Positions 20,920 through 30,524 of a DNA stretch of 31,332 bases are shown piece after piece. Below the pieces are notes generated by a model. It was not told the DNA's origin, made no database searches, and saw only the letters and a program-made list of their open reading frames with translations. The stretch is from Sperchopsis tessellata (taxonomy: Eukaryota; Arthropoda; Insecta; Coleoptera; Hydrophilidae): positions 1-31,332 of the forward strand of contig JAWQRN010000328.1 in the NCBI GenBank assembly GCA_033557685.1, written 5' to 3'. The stretch's first letter is position 1. Every line of letters begins with the position of its first letter. The position numbers and the translations under genes were made by a program.

Positions 20920-22277
20920 GTATTTATATATCTAACCTGTTTAAGTTAGTGATATGTGATGTAAGATTTAATTATCTATTTTACAGTTGCATGCTAATAT
21001 TTTCTTTATTTGCTCATTCACATTTACTAATTTATCAGAAAAATCAATACTGCTAAATGTTCAACACCTGAAATGTTTTGCAGAATTATTTAATTATTTT
21101 GTGAGATTAATTATAAATCTAGCAAGTATTATGAGATCTTGATATGAGCAACTTCAAAATAGGTATTGAACAACAAAGTTCTGTTTTGGTATATACATGA
21201 TGGCCAATAATATAAATGTGTGATAGTCTAAATAAATAAACAAATAATACAGATAGTGGCATGTTATCTTACCAAAGCTTTTGACATCGTGCCTCATGAG
21301 AACTTAATATCAAAATTACAGACCTATGGGCTGCAGGGTGTTTTGGAGCAATTATTGAGGTCCTACCTGAGTGGGAGAAGTCAGTTGGTTCGTTGAAAGG
21401 GGGAGGGCTCCCACTTTCTTGAGTCGGGAAGTACGTGAGATGAAGCATCTGAAAGAACAGAGCTTTCTGTAAGTACTACTACAACCTGGTTCAATGAAAA
21501 CAAATTAAAAATAAATGAAAGTAAAACACAGCTGATGACTTTCTCCATGAACATTTCGGAGAGACAGACACCAATAGGGTTACTGGGACAGAAAAGTCAT
21601 AGCAGACATACCTGTACACTGCAAACTGAGTCTCTATGTCGAAGATTGTCTACAGTAGTTTACAATGTGTGTCGTATAAAAAACTAGCAGGTCAGGAATG
21701 TGTGAAGCTTGCATATTATTAAAATTTTCATAGTGTGGCGACTTATGGGATATTGTTGTAGGGTGCAAGTACTAGGCTACATCGGGTACTAGGATTTCAA
21801 AAACGGGCTGTGAGAGCCATTTGTAACCTAAACTGTAAAGAAACATTTAAAAAGGAAGATATACTTACCGTGACTTCTACCTATGTTTATAACTGCTTAG
21901 AATACATCCACTCTAACCTTAGTATGTTTCCGACAAACTTTTCAAACCATGACTACGACACACGAAATGGGAAAAATGTTATAATACCCTACCGCAGGAT
22001 AAACCGCACTAAGCAAGACACAGTGTATTGGGGTATAAAGTTCAGGAAAATTTTGATCATAACATATATTCTTTTTTTGTACTAGTATATAAGTTGATGT
22101 ATCAATTGTAATTATTTTAGTACTTGTGGTGTAAATAATTTTATTTTATTTGAAGACTATTTAATGTAAATGATAATAAATTTGAACTTGAACTTGAATT
22201 GCTTACCAATGTAATTCATATTATTTTAACAATTTCTACTGCTTTTACTATGATTTATCTTATTTTTTTTTCTTAAG
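20920..22277 (+). other. Dscam1: 1.36-kb intron between Ig10 and FN5
   Basis: The intron runs from GTATTT to TTTCTTAAG. It is mostly filled by a LINE remnant at 21260-22201. The first 340 bases are AT-rich with no feature. Confidence 0.8.
21260..22201 (+). mobile_element. Degenerate CR1/Jockey-like LINE remnant with (TTGAAC)n-type tail
   Basis: An RT palm fragment reads LTKAFDIVPHENLISKLQTYG from about 21268. WFNENKLKINESKTQLMTFS follows from about 21490. The C-terminal region from about 21780 reads GFQKRAVRAICNL, then NHDYDTRNGKN and DTVYWGIKF, ending at the stop near 22083. The 3' end is TTTGAACTTGAACTTGAATT at 22181-22200, a short tandem tail typical of some CR1-group elements. Frameshifts and a large internal deletion between palm and C-terminus make it dead. 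It lies in the same orientation as the host gene. Confidence 0.75.
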
Positions 22278-22489
22278 GTATCTTTGACTTCAACGACAAC
22301 GAACTCACTGACGATTAAACTGAAACCCCATCAAACTGATACTGAACCCATCCACGGATACTCAATTCACTATAAACCAGAATTTGAAGAATTTGAAACT
22401 GTGCAAGTACCACCAACAACTGAGAAATACACATTAGAGAAGCTGCTTTGTGGGACAAGATATCAACTTTATGTTACTGCTTACAACAG
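22278..22489 (+). CDS. Dscam1: Dscam1 FN5, first part
   Basis: This 212-nt exon begins after TTTCTTAAG in phase 0 and ends at AAC AG|GTAAGT in phase 2. It encodes VSLTSTTTNSLTIKLKPHQT, then IHGYSIHYKPEFEEFETVQ, and LLCGTRYQLYVTAYN. FN5 here lacks the usual B-strand tryptophan (TIKLKP instead of xxWxPP). As I know Drosophila Dscam1, it has the same replacement (TVKLKP), so this is a family feature and not damage. The LLCGTRYQ cysteine is likewise a family feature. Confidence 0.94.
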
Positions 22490-23841
22490 GTAAGTTATTG
22501 TGTTAAGGTGAAAGTAACTGTTGAGAAACTTGTAGAGATGTAACCAGTTTTGTTATCTATACTTGAAGCTTGCATTAATAACTATGTAGTAACATTAATT
22601 GATATAAAATAAACATTTAATTGAACTCTGATGATAGAATGAGTCGATCTAAAGGTGAGTGTGGATAAAACAAAAGTATTGGTGTAAGTGAGTGAAGTGT
22701 CTAGATCTGAATTAGGGTGGTTTTATAACAAAGTGATTCCTTCTATAGTGTTTGAATTCTAAAATTAATTTAAAAAATAAATACCTTATTTTGATGTTTT
22801 CTTTTAAGGCGAGATAGATTATAGGAAGAAGTGGAATTGCGCTAAATAACGCTTGTTTTTAGCAAATGTAGCACAATTTTACTTTAAAAGAAATAAAGCA
22901 ACGCTATTTACCAAAATGATGTGTGATAATTAAAAAGTACTAGGCTACGTGCTTATAACAATATAATAATCTTCACATTTTAATACAAGTCACCTACGTT
23001 GTACTGTTGCGTGACCCGGGATTTGTCTAAAATTAATTAAACTTAAAATCAACATTTTACAATTTGACAAATATTTTTACAATATTTGTCGACTTTAGGG
23101 CAGTTTGTAAACCATACATCAAATTGTGATTTCATTTCCCACACCTTTTTATTCATTCTCCAAAATACTGGTAGTGAATGTTGACTATAATCCTCTAAGA
23201 GCATGTGGGTTCTGTGCTTGGTAGACCAGCTTGGTTTCAGTTTAGATATCCCGAAGCATTATCCCTCCATTGAAGTGTCAATGGATCCTTTACAACTTTG
23301 TATCCCGGTTGAGATTTTTCTTGTGTTAGCCAAATAAGTTTTATTGGATGTTTTTTTTCTAAAATAAATCCTTTAATTCACATTGAAAATTTGTTTGTCG
23401 GTGTAACCTTCATCTTCAACAATTTTCCCTTATTTTTCTTATCAATTCTTCCATTTCCATTATTTTAGCACAACTAATACATATCACATTTTTTAAGTAT
23501 TTTTCTTGCAACCTTATAACTTTGCTGTTTAGTTAGAAATCCGCCAAACCAGCAAACAAAAGAAAAAACTTTGGTCTTTACCTTAAGCCATATTGAAGTC
23601 AAGTTGACCACATTAAAAAGTCCAGGCCATGGAACTAGGAATATAATGGCATGGCACTTTTCGGATATAAATTAAAGCCGATCAGTTACGATGTATATCT
23701 GAGTAAAAAATGATCTTAATAGAAGAACTCACCTATTTTTTATTATACAATTTTGCACTTAATCTATTAGATAGAGATATATGTATAAAGAATTGTAGTA
23801 TATGGCATTAGAATTGTTAAGAATCTAAATTTATATTCTAG
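22490..23841 (+). other. Dscam1: 1.35-kb intron inside FN5
   Basis: The intron runs from GTAAGT to TATATTCTAG. I recognise no exon, transposon coding fragment or clear repeat. A less AT-rich patch at about 23150-23310 could be an unidentified repeat relic, but nothing in it is diagnostic. Confidence 0.7.
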
Positions 23842-24018
23842 TATTGGAGTTGGTGACCCATCCGACAGTTTGAATACGAGAACAAGAGGAGAAAAGCCAA
23901 TTGCACCAAGCGCAGAAAAATTCATTCAAGTTACATCAAATAGCATCACCTTAAACTTTAACGAATGGTCTGATGGTGGATGTCCAATGTTAAATTTTGT
24001 TGTAGAACACAAAAAGAA
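23842..24018 (+). CDS. Dscam1: Dscam1 end of FN5 and start of FN6
   Basis: This 177-nt exon is phase 2 at both ends, with TATTCTAG before and AA|GTAAGT after. It reads SIGVGDPSDSLNTRTRGEKP to finish FN5, then APSAEKFIQVTSNSITLNF and NEWSDGGCPMLNFVVEHKKK for the first half of FN6. The DGGCPM motif with a cysteine is conserved in Dscam1. A 106-nt intron separates it from the next exon. Confidence 0.95.
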
Positions 24019-24124
24019 GTAAGTAATATAATACAAAAAATAATTAAGGTTGTATACAAATATAAAATTTCATTGTATATAATATTTTTATGGGTACATT
24101 GTTTTAAAATTGATGTATTTATAG

Positions 24125-24291
24125 GACCAGCAGTGAATGGATTCAAGTCTCGAATAATGTCAAACCAGGTGGAAACTTTGTTGTTTTGGACTTGGACCCT
24201 GCTGTATGGTATCACCTTCGAGTTACTGCTCATAACAATGCAGGATTCAACGTTGCCGAATATGAATTTGCAACCTTAACGGCAACTGGTG
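24125..24291 (+). CDS. Dscam1: Dscam1 FN6, second part
   Basis: This 167-nt exon begins after TTTATAG in phase 2 and ends at ACT GGT G|GTATGT in phase 1. It encodes TSSEWIQVSNNVKPGGNFVV, then LDLDPAVWYHLRVTAHNNAG, then FNVAEYEFATLTATG, which completes the last FN domain. The donor could also be read three bases earlier (GGT|GGTATG). The GTATGT site is better, and it restores the Gly codon with either TM exon. It must join to one of two alternative TM exons nearly 6 kb downstream. Confidence 0.95.
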
Positions 24292-25523
24292 GTATGTATG
24301 GTTTATATGTGCAAGAAGCATTGAAGCATTTTCGCAATAGTACCTGAATGTTTAATCATTTATTTTATTAATTTCTATTTCTATATGTAGCATCTTTACG
24401 GTTGTTTGTTATGGACAGCAATCGCCACATTTCCATTTCTGATGAAATATGCTGCAATGTATTTGTTGAAAGTAAATGTAAATAGTACACAAATTTATGA
24501 AATATATTAATAATAACAAAAACTTTCAAAGATTAATTATTACAAGTACAATTTATTATTGTGTTATTAGTAAATAATATTTTAGCACTTAAAAGTAATC
24601 ACTAAACAGAAATATATCAAATGAAAATATAATGTTAACATTGAGTAACAATAAAAATCAACAATGTATTAAAGGAAAAGTGGAGTAATGTCTGATTATG
24701 CATGGATTTTCTCACAAATATTATTTCAATTTTTAGCGTTATAGGCTGCTAAGAAAGTAGAGCTTTTTCTTGTCTTATTTTATAGGCAAGAAATGGGCCG
24801 CAGCCACACACATATCAAAAACTACGGCACCAATTTAAAAGCATATTAATGTTACATATTACTCTTTCTATTGTTTAGCTGTAAAATATTTGTTATGTTC
24901 TTATACATGTTAATATTTTTTTATGTAACATTATAATAATTTTTTAATAAATTAGCACTTAACATTCAACAATTATTAACCGCATAAGTAAGTAGATTCA
25001 TGTTAACGTTCCCCCTTCAAAGTCAAATCAAATAATAAATGTAAGTAAATGTAAATAAATTTGTTAAATGTTTCTTAAATTCTTTCATAATATGTTTTTG
25101 TAATGTACAGGATATCTATACATGTTACTGTGAAGTTTCTGGAGTGGATACTAAAAAGTTAATGATAAAACAAAATTTCTTTACATAATAGTTAAATTAT
25201 AGAGTTATTTTTAGTATGTTTTGATCTGGACCCACTGCATTTAATTTATATGAAATAGCTATTAATAACCCATAATATATTTAACAAGGAGACTGTTAAA
25301 GGATTACATATTAGTAACGTAGGGTCAAATCAAATTGTTCTCAACTTAATTTATCAGCTAATTTATGTACCAAAGCTGTTTATTCTCCATATGTGCATGA
25401 CTCGGAAGCATATAAACCCTATTTTCCCAAAAGGATATGCAAAATTTAGAAGTATATATCATCCATTCGAAACATAATTGTTTAAACTTGAACTATTTTG
25501 TAAACTATATTTTACATCAAGGT

Positions 25524-25553
25524 GGGTTTTCTCAAAGTTTAGGAGTCTAAAAT
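25524..25553 (+). repeat. Short dispersed repeat (copy near 28137)
   Basis: GGGTTTTCTCAAAGTTTAGG at 25524, continuing AGTCTAAAAT, closely matches AGGTTTTCTCAAAAGTAGGA at 28137, continuing CTCTAAAAT. The match is only about 30 bp and may be the conserved core of an old repeat or a chance AT-rich match. Confidence 0.3.
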
Positions 25554-27127
25554 ATATTAAAATATGTCTTGACTAATATTAAAGGTTAGATTACTCAATA
25601 GACCTGTTGGATGAATTTAGAAAATATTATTGTTCATTTCTCAAAAATTATCACAATAATACTTAACTTGTACTTTGTACAACTCATACTTTTTTATTTA
25701 ACTGTGTGTGCTCCTGAAATTTTATTGGTCATTTGCTGTCTTGTAAATGTAGCTGAATGTTTAATATTTGAATTTATAGCTAGTATTAAGCCTATTTTGA
25801 ATATTTTGCAAGCTCTATGTTTTTTTTATAGTTCTTTGTTGAATAGTTCTGTTGTATAATAGTTAATAATTATATCCCTTTTTAAAATATTTTCTCCATA
25901 TATTCACACAACTTTCTTTTCATGTTATTATCATAGTATTTCAAACTCCTTATGATATCTTTGCATTTGCATACAAAATATAATTAAAAATTTACTGTAA
26001 TAACAAATATTAGTAGTTTCACAATCTAGTTTCAATTTAAAATTATTGAAAAAACTTTTGTAAACGAAAATGAATGCATAATTTTGACTTCTTTCAAAAA
26101 GTCAAAAAATGATATATTATAACATCTTAAATAAACAAATTGAGCGTACTAAAGTTTATTTGTAAAAATTATCTCTTCAAATAAGGAATTTTACGTAAGC
26201 CATAATAATAATACATTAATTAGAAAATGAAAGAGCATCAGCTTATTGTGAAATTGTCTCAAAACTGATTAGACTTGCGTCAATCCTTTGTTGGATATTT
26301 AACTAAGTTTATGCTTATCAGATTATTCGACACTTTGTGTATAAATCTTAGCTCCACCATTTCTGAAATCTAAGACAAACTTAGTTTCAAATACCTTCAA
26401 TACCTGTACATACAAGAAGACTTACTCAGTTATTCCTAGATTTGTTAGTTTCTTTAGCCCTTCTGAACCACGCTTTTCATCATGGAGGCTCGAAATCTGC
26501 TTTTAGTCTTCATTGCAGCTGGCTTTTTTTTTGACTACCATATTAAAGTGTAGGAACTTTCATATTAGCTATTGAAATCTGAGAAATTAAGGAAGAAAAA
26601 GGTCTCAAAAATTCCTTTTATTCTTAAAATTTTGCAATAATTTTTTTGATATACATTGTATAAATTGATGATAAAAGCTACTTAAAATAAATCAATTTTG
26701 TGATACATTTCAAGATTTTTATAAAATCGAAGAATTGAAGTTACGATAATATGTTTTCTTATTGTAAATACAATGACCCTATGAGTATAAGAATTATTAG
26801 TAATAACATTTAATTCAATTACTACTAAAAGCAAAAGTCCCTAAAATGTAAATGTATTTCTTGAATCATAAATAAACGAAAACCACTAATTAATAATATG
26901 TGCCATTTAAAATTAATAATAATATTTCAAAAACGACTTCAGTGATTATTCCCAAATTGTCGGATTATTATCTAAGATGCGTGAATTTTATGTTAACTAT
27001 TTTTGAGATGCATACGTCCCAATCTTATTCTTACAAACTTCTAAAATGAATAGAACACATAAAAATGTGGTTGTTAATTACAATTTCATGTAGTGGTAGC
27101 TCAGGTTTCTACTATTATCAAGCTATG

Positions 27128-27450
27128 TTATGTAATACTGTTTGAAAAGTATCCTATCAAACTGAAATTTAGCATGGAACTATTAAAAAATGTAGCATTA
27201 TGAGATGATCCAGGCCAACTAACAAAAATATCTTGAAACTGCATGTCACTTGAAGCGACATCTTGTACATTTATAGAAAACCAACTCTTTTTGTTTCTAT
27301 AAATTTCTGCATCTGCGTTTCTTAAATAAATAAATGTGAAGCTGCGCTGAAATATACAAATTATCCACAAGCAGAATCTGTATCGACATAACCATATTCC
27401 ACTACCTAAAGTATATAAGATGGACTCTATCGTAAATCGACCCAAGAAAA
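27128..27450 (-). mobile_element. PIF/Harbinger transposase relic
   Basis: The minus-strand frame contains EIYRNKKSWFSINVQDVAS, then MQFQDIFVSWPGSSHNATFF and NSS. This matches the core of Harbinger-type DDE transposases and HARBI1, in which a Y.NRK...S.N.Q block is followed by D....WPGS.HD...F..S. The usual WPGSxHD has Asn in place of the acidic residue here. The N-terminal part is scrambled by frameshifts up to about 27700. No terminal inverted repeats were identified. Confidence 0.7.
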
Positions 27451-27858
27451 AAATGACTATTCCATAGCATGGAATTCAAGTGACCTAAAGATGACAATAA
27501 TTTGAAAAATATTATAGTAGTTGATAATATTCCATTTGTTCGAATCTTTCTGTAATGCTCATCACTAGTATGATAATTATAATTCAGTTGTAGGCATAGG
27601 TCTAATAACCCGGTAGGTAGGTAGAGGGACCTAATCCTGTCCACAGTAATCTTCTTTCAGAGCAATTATTTCCCAGACAGCATCATATGCAGTCTTTTTT
27701 GTGCTAACAATCTAAAATATTACAAAAAAATGTATCTCTTTTCATGTGCCTATTTTATTACCCCGATACAAATTAGGAAAATATTAAATTTATATGAAAA
27801 ATGGTTCTATTGTTTTATCTAATCATTGCACCGCAATTGTATCACTGTTATATTATCT

Positions 27859-27925
27859 GGGGTGCACTATTAGTGGCAATATCTTAAAGTCCACTATATT
27901 CTACTTTGGGATCATTGAAATACTG
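27859..27925 (+). repeat. Copy 2 of the dispersed repeat seen at 12704
   Basis: GGGGTGCACTATTAGTGGC followed by AATAT matches the copy at 12704-12726 with one insertion or deletion and two substitutions. Similarity fades over the following 40 bases. Confidence 0.4.
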
Positions 27926-28136
27926 AAGCATACTTAGTTATATTAAAACCTATATCTTAAGTCTTTGTGGTTTAGCAAATATAGGTAATACTTTATAAAT
28001 CGAACTTTGAATTGGCATAATACTCAGAAGCTCAACAATTGGTTGGTGCAAAGCTTTAAGAAATTTTGATCTTAAGATTAAATTTGAGCTTAAACCATGT
28101 TGGCGAAACTATGTGTCTGTTTCTCTTCTGCAAGAT

Positions 28137-28625
28137 AGGTTTTCTCAAAAGTAGGACTCTAAAATTAATGAGAATTAAATGTGGCAGCGAAAGAGTACAA
28201 TATGGAATTTGCTACATCAAAAACAAAATGTATGGTAATAGCAACACAGCTGATAAGATGTAAGTTGGCACTGCAAGTAATGTGATTTAGCTACTTGGGT
28301 GCTGAACTAACAAGCAGCAGAGAGCTAACATCTGATACAGAAAAACAAGCATTTCAAATCAGCTCTGCGTAGAATTATATGGGCCAATAAGAACATGAAC
28401 ATAGAGAGTAAAGTAAAGATATTCAAAACAATGCAAGGTCCACACTAACTTATGCAAGCAAGACAAGAGCAGAAACACAAACAACATAACGTTAAATGAA
28501 AACAACAGAAATGAAAATATTGGGTGTAATGTTGAGGATCGCCGATATAAGGGAAAATGTAATATACCTGTGGTGAAGTGGACGAAAATGAGGAGAAAGT
28601 GTTGTAATGAACAAAAGGGAAGAAT
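28137..28625 (+). mobile_element. LINE reverse-transcriptase remnant
   Basis: The + strand, in two alternating frames, shows FSYLGAELTSSRELTSD near 28287, NIESKVKIFKTM near 28398, STLTYASKTRAETQTT near 28440, and MKTTEMKILGVMLRIADIRE near 28498. This series (YLG, KxKIYKT, RPxLTYAxETRAE, TTEMKxLR) is the thumb/connection region of a common LINE reverse transcriptase. It differs from the 6330-8830 element. Frameshifts and stops make it a relic. The first 150 bases are assigned loosely. Confidence 0.6.
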
Positions 28626-30146
28626 GCAGGAGGGGAGATGTAACTTTTTCTTATATGGAATTATCTCTTTAATGTTACTTTTATTGTTCTGAAAATAAAA
28701 TGTGATTTTTTGTAATATTTTTAAGTAGAAAAACTAAAAGTACAGTTTTTTATCATATTAATTTCTCATAAAAAAAATTTCCAAATGATTATCAGGATCT
28801 ATCTGGTACGTGTTCCAGATGGTACAAAATTGCTGAATCTATTATTTCAGAATTGAGTCAATTTGAATCAACTGTTACACAAAATTGTGCTCAGAATTAA
28901 AATATATCAGTTCTGATTTGGCACAGATACCAGATTCGATTGATCTTGCTGTAGGTTTGCTTACAGGTTCAATTAGAGTGATTCCTGGTTTTAGACTATG
29001 TGCACATCATTCAATCATCCCTCGGACTCGTAGTTTTTTGATAAATTTACTAACTACCTCTCGGCCAACATGTGTGGTCATTAAAAGCCCAAAAAAAGAT
29101 AAAATATTATTTGCACACAATTATAAGTATTCAAATTTCTGCTAGGAAAAAATATAACACCGTTTTATCAATTTCAATTCAAATTCCAAACAGATACGTG
29201 TTAGTACCTAGAGTTGGTCTGACCTATACCTTCTCTAGTATGTACAAAATACAACGTATAAAACATAAAAACATAGGTTTGTCATAACTTTTGTAAAATT
29301 TGCTTTTATACTCTAAAAAAATTATGTATAACATTATATAAAATAGTTTTCTTGATATTGTACTAAATGTATCTAGTATCACACTTTTGCGAAGACCAAT
29401 CTTGATTAGGAAGGATTCTTTCACAAATTTCTATTTTAGCTTGGTTTGATTCAAGGATTCCAACAATACTCTGTGGACTTTATGGAACACCTTTATATTA
29501 ATATTGTAGGGCATCATGAATTAAATCTGCTTTACTATTTGCAGATTTATTCTTAATACCTGACAATGCTATTATTGTGTCAATTTTAAGTATAAAGCAA
29601 GACTATTTTTTTAAACTTGGACAACTATTTAACATATTTAAAAACCTTCAATTATGAGATGTATTGTAACTAGGAAAGATTCATTACAAATCTATTGTTG
29701 TAATGATAATTTTATTGATGAACAATGTTTATAGTACGAACTAGTAGAAATTTATACATATATAATTAAATATTCATTACTCTAAATATAAATTACTAGA
29801 AGTGTACATCATAATAAATCATCATTTTTAAATTTAAAAGAATGTATAGTATATTTCAGAGTAAACATGATATTAATTATTAACTGTCCAAGTATCATAT
29901 GATTTGTATTAGAACAATTAACACATTTTCTCTATCGAATTGTAGAAGAAAGAAAGCTCATTCACAATTTTCATTTCAAATAACAGCATAATTCCTATTA
30001 TACTAACAAATGCACTGCAGTTTATAATATCTAACAAAGAAGATAATCCAATCCCTCTTTACCACTTCCATCCTAAATCAGAATTTAGAGATTTTTATGT
30101 AGTTTAGTGTAGGACTTTTATTTTTTAACAAAATTTTTTATTTCAG

Positions 30147-30305
30147 GTACTATTGCACCAGCTAGGGAAATCCCCAAAGAGGACTCTATCCAATTAATCC
30201 TGGCCAATTTGAACCTTGTCGTTCCCGTTGTATCCGCTGTCTTAGTGATTATTGTTGCCATTATCGTAATTTGCGTGTTGCGTGGAAAAGGAAACTATCA
30301 GAAAG
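30147..30305 (+). CDS. Dscam1: Dscam1 transmembrane exon, variant a
   Basis: This 159-nt exon (53 codons) is phase 1 in and out, preceded by TTTATTTCAG and followed by GGTAAAAC. It encodes GTIAPAREIPKEDSIQLILA as the juxtamembrane segment. A single membrane span follows at about residues 24-45 (LVVPVVSAVLVIIVAIIVIC...), then a short basic stop-transfer tail RGKGNYQK. It closely resembles one of the two alternative TM exons of insect Dscam1. In Drosophila, TM choice affects dendrite versus axon targeting. Its 5' splice site lies 27 nt before the second TM exon, so the two cannot both be spliced in normally. Confidence 0.95.
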
Positions 30306-30332
30306 GTAAAACATCTCTGTTTTTTATTTTAG
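30306..30332 (+). other. 27-nt spacer between the two transmembrane exons
   Basis: The spacer begins GTAAAAC, a usable donor for variant a, and ends TTTTTTATTTTAG, the pyrimidine tract and acceptor for variant b. It is far below the usual minimum for a spliceosomal intron, so a-to-b splicing should be blocked. Its length is a multiple of three and it has no stop in the exon frame (9 codons). A branch point for variant b must lie in this spacer or inside exon a. Confidence 0.9.
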
Positions 30333-30524
30333 GCACTATCGCACCAATAAGGGAATCACCCGATGTTAAAATGCTGTTCCCGTGGATTCCTGAGTGGGTC
30401 GATTTAAATATCGCTGTTCCCATCGCGGCCACTGTGATTGTTGTTGCAGTCGGCATTATTGTTATTTGTATGGCTGTCACACGTAGAGCTCATGGACCGT
30501 CGCAGACCAGATTGAGGAGTGATT
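30333..30524 (+). CDS. Dscam1: Dscam1 transmembrane exon, variant b
   Basis: This 192-nt exon (64 codons) is phase 1 in and out, with TTATTTTAG before and GAT T|GTATGT after. It begins with the same GTIAP as variant a, then differs: IRESPDVKMLFPWIPEWVD is a longer, Trp-containing juxtamembrane part. The membrane span is at about residues 27-49 (IAVPIAATVIVVAVGIIVIC...), and the basic tail is TRRAHGPSQTRLRSD. Shared phase, start and position show it arose by exon duplication. The donor at GTATGT is the only one in this frame that gives the same exit phase as variant a. The joined cytoplasmic exon lies beyond the window. Confidence 0.92.

Larger units (their letters stand above)
24292..30146 (+). 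other. Dscam1: 5.9-kb intron upstream of the transmembrane exons
   Basis: The intron runs from GTATGT to TTATTTCAG. 24292-27100 and 28630-30146 are AT-rich with no credible gene. A Harbinger transposase fragment lies at 27128-27450 (minus) and a LINE fragment at 28137-28625 (plus). Short dispersed repeats lie at 25524 and 27859. An open frame at 28885-29145 is not recognised and has no family motif that I can see. Confidence 0.75.
2218..30524 (+). other. Dscam1: Dscam1 locus, internal part (Ig7 to transmembrane exons)
   Basis: The chained exons encode, in order, Ig7, Ig8, Ig9, FN1-FN4, Ig10, FN5, FN6 and two alternative TM segments. This is the diagnostic order of the Dscam family. Many short blocks match insect Dscam1 as I know it, for example WILEPTDKAFAQGSD, QCEAKGEKPIGILW, CVATNAFGSDD, EEAPSGPP, CLAVGVPQP and LNLVVPVV. 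Phases match at every junction and no exon carries a stop or frameshift. Intron lengths from Ig7 onward are 8609, 443, 92, 700, 2491, 119, 3837, 1358, 1352, 106 and 5855 nt. The 5' exons and the cytoplasmic exons are off the window. Promoter and polyadenylation sites are therefore not seen. Confidence 0.95.

Noticed and set aside
24286..24291. Alternative donor three bases upstream (GT at 24289)
   Set aside because: GTGGTA is a poorer donor than GTATGT at 24292, and only the latter gives the conserved TGGTIAP join with both TM exons.
28885..29145. 86-residue open frame in the intron before the TM exons
   Set aside because: No family motif in either strand, no credible splice sites in a matching phase, and surrounded by AT-rich intron. 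May be a TE relic, but it cannot be supported.
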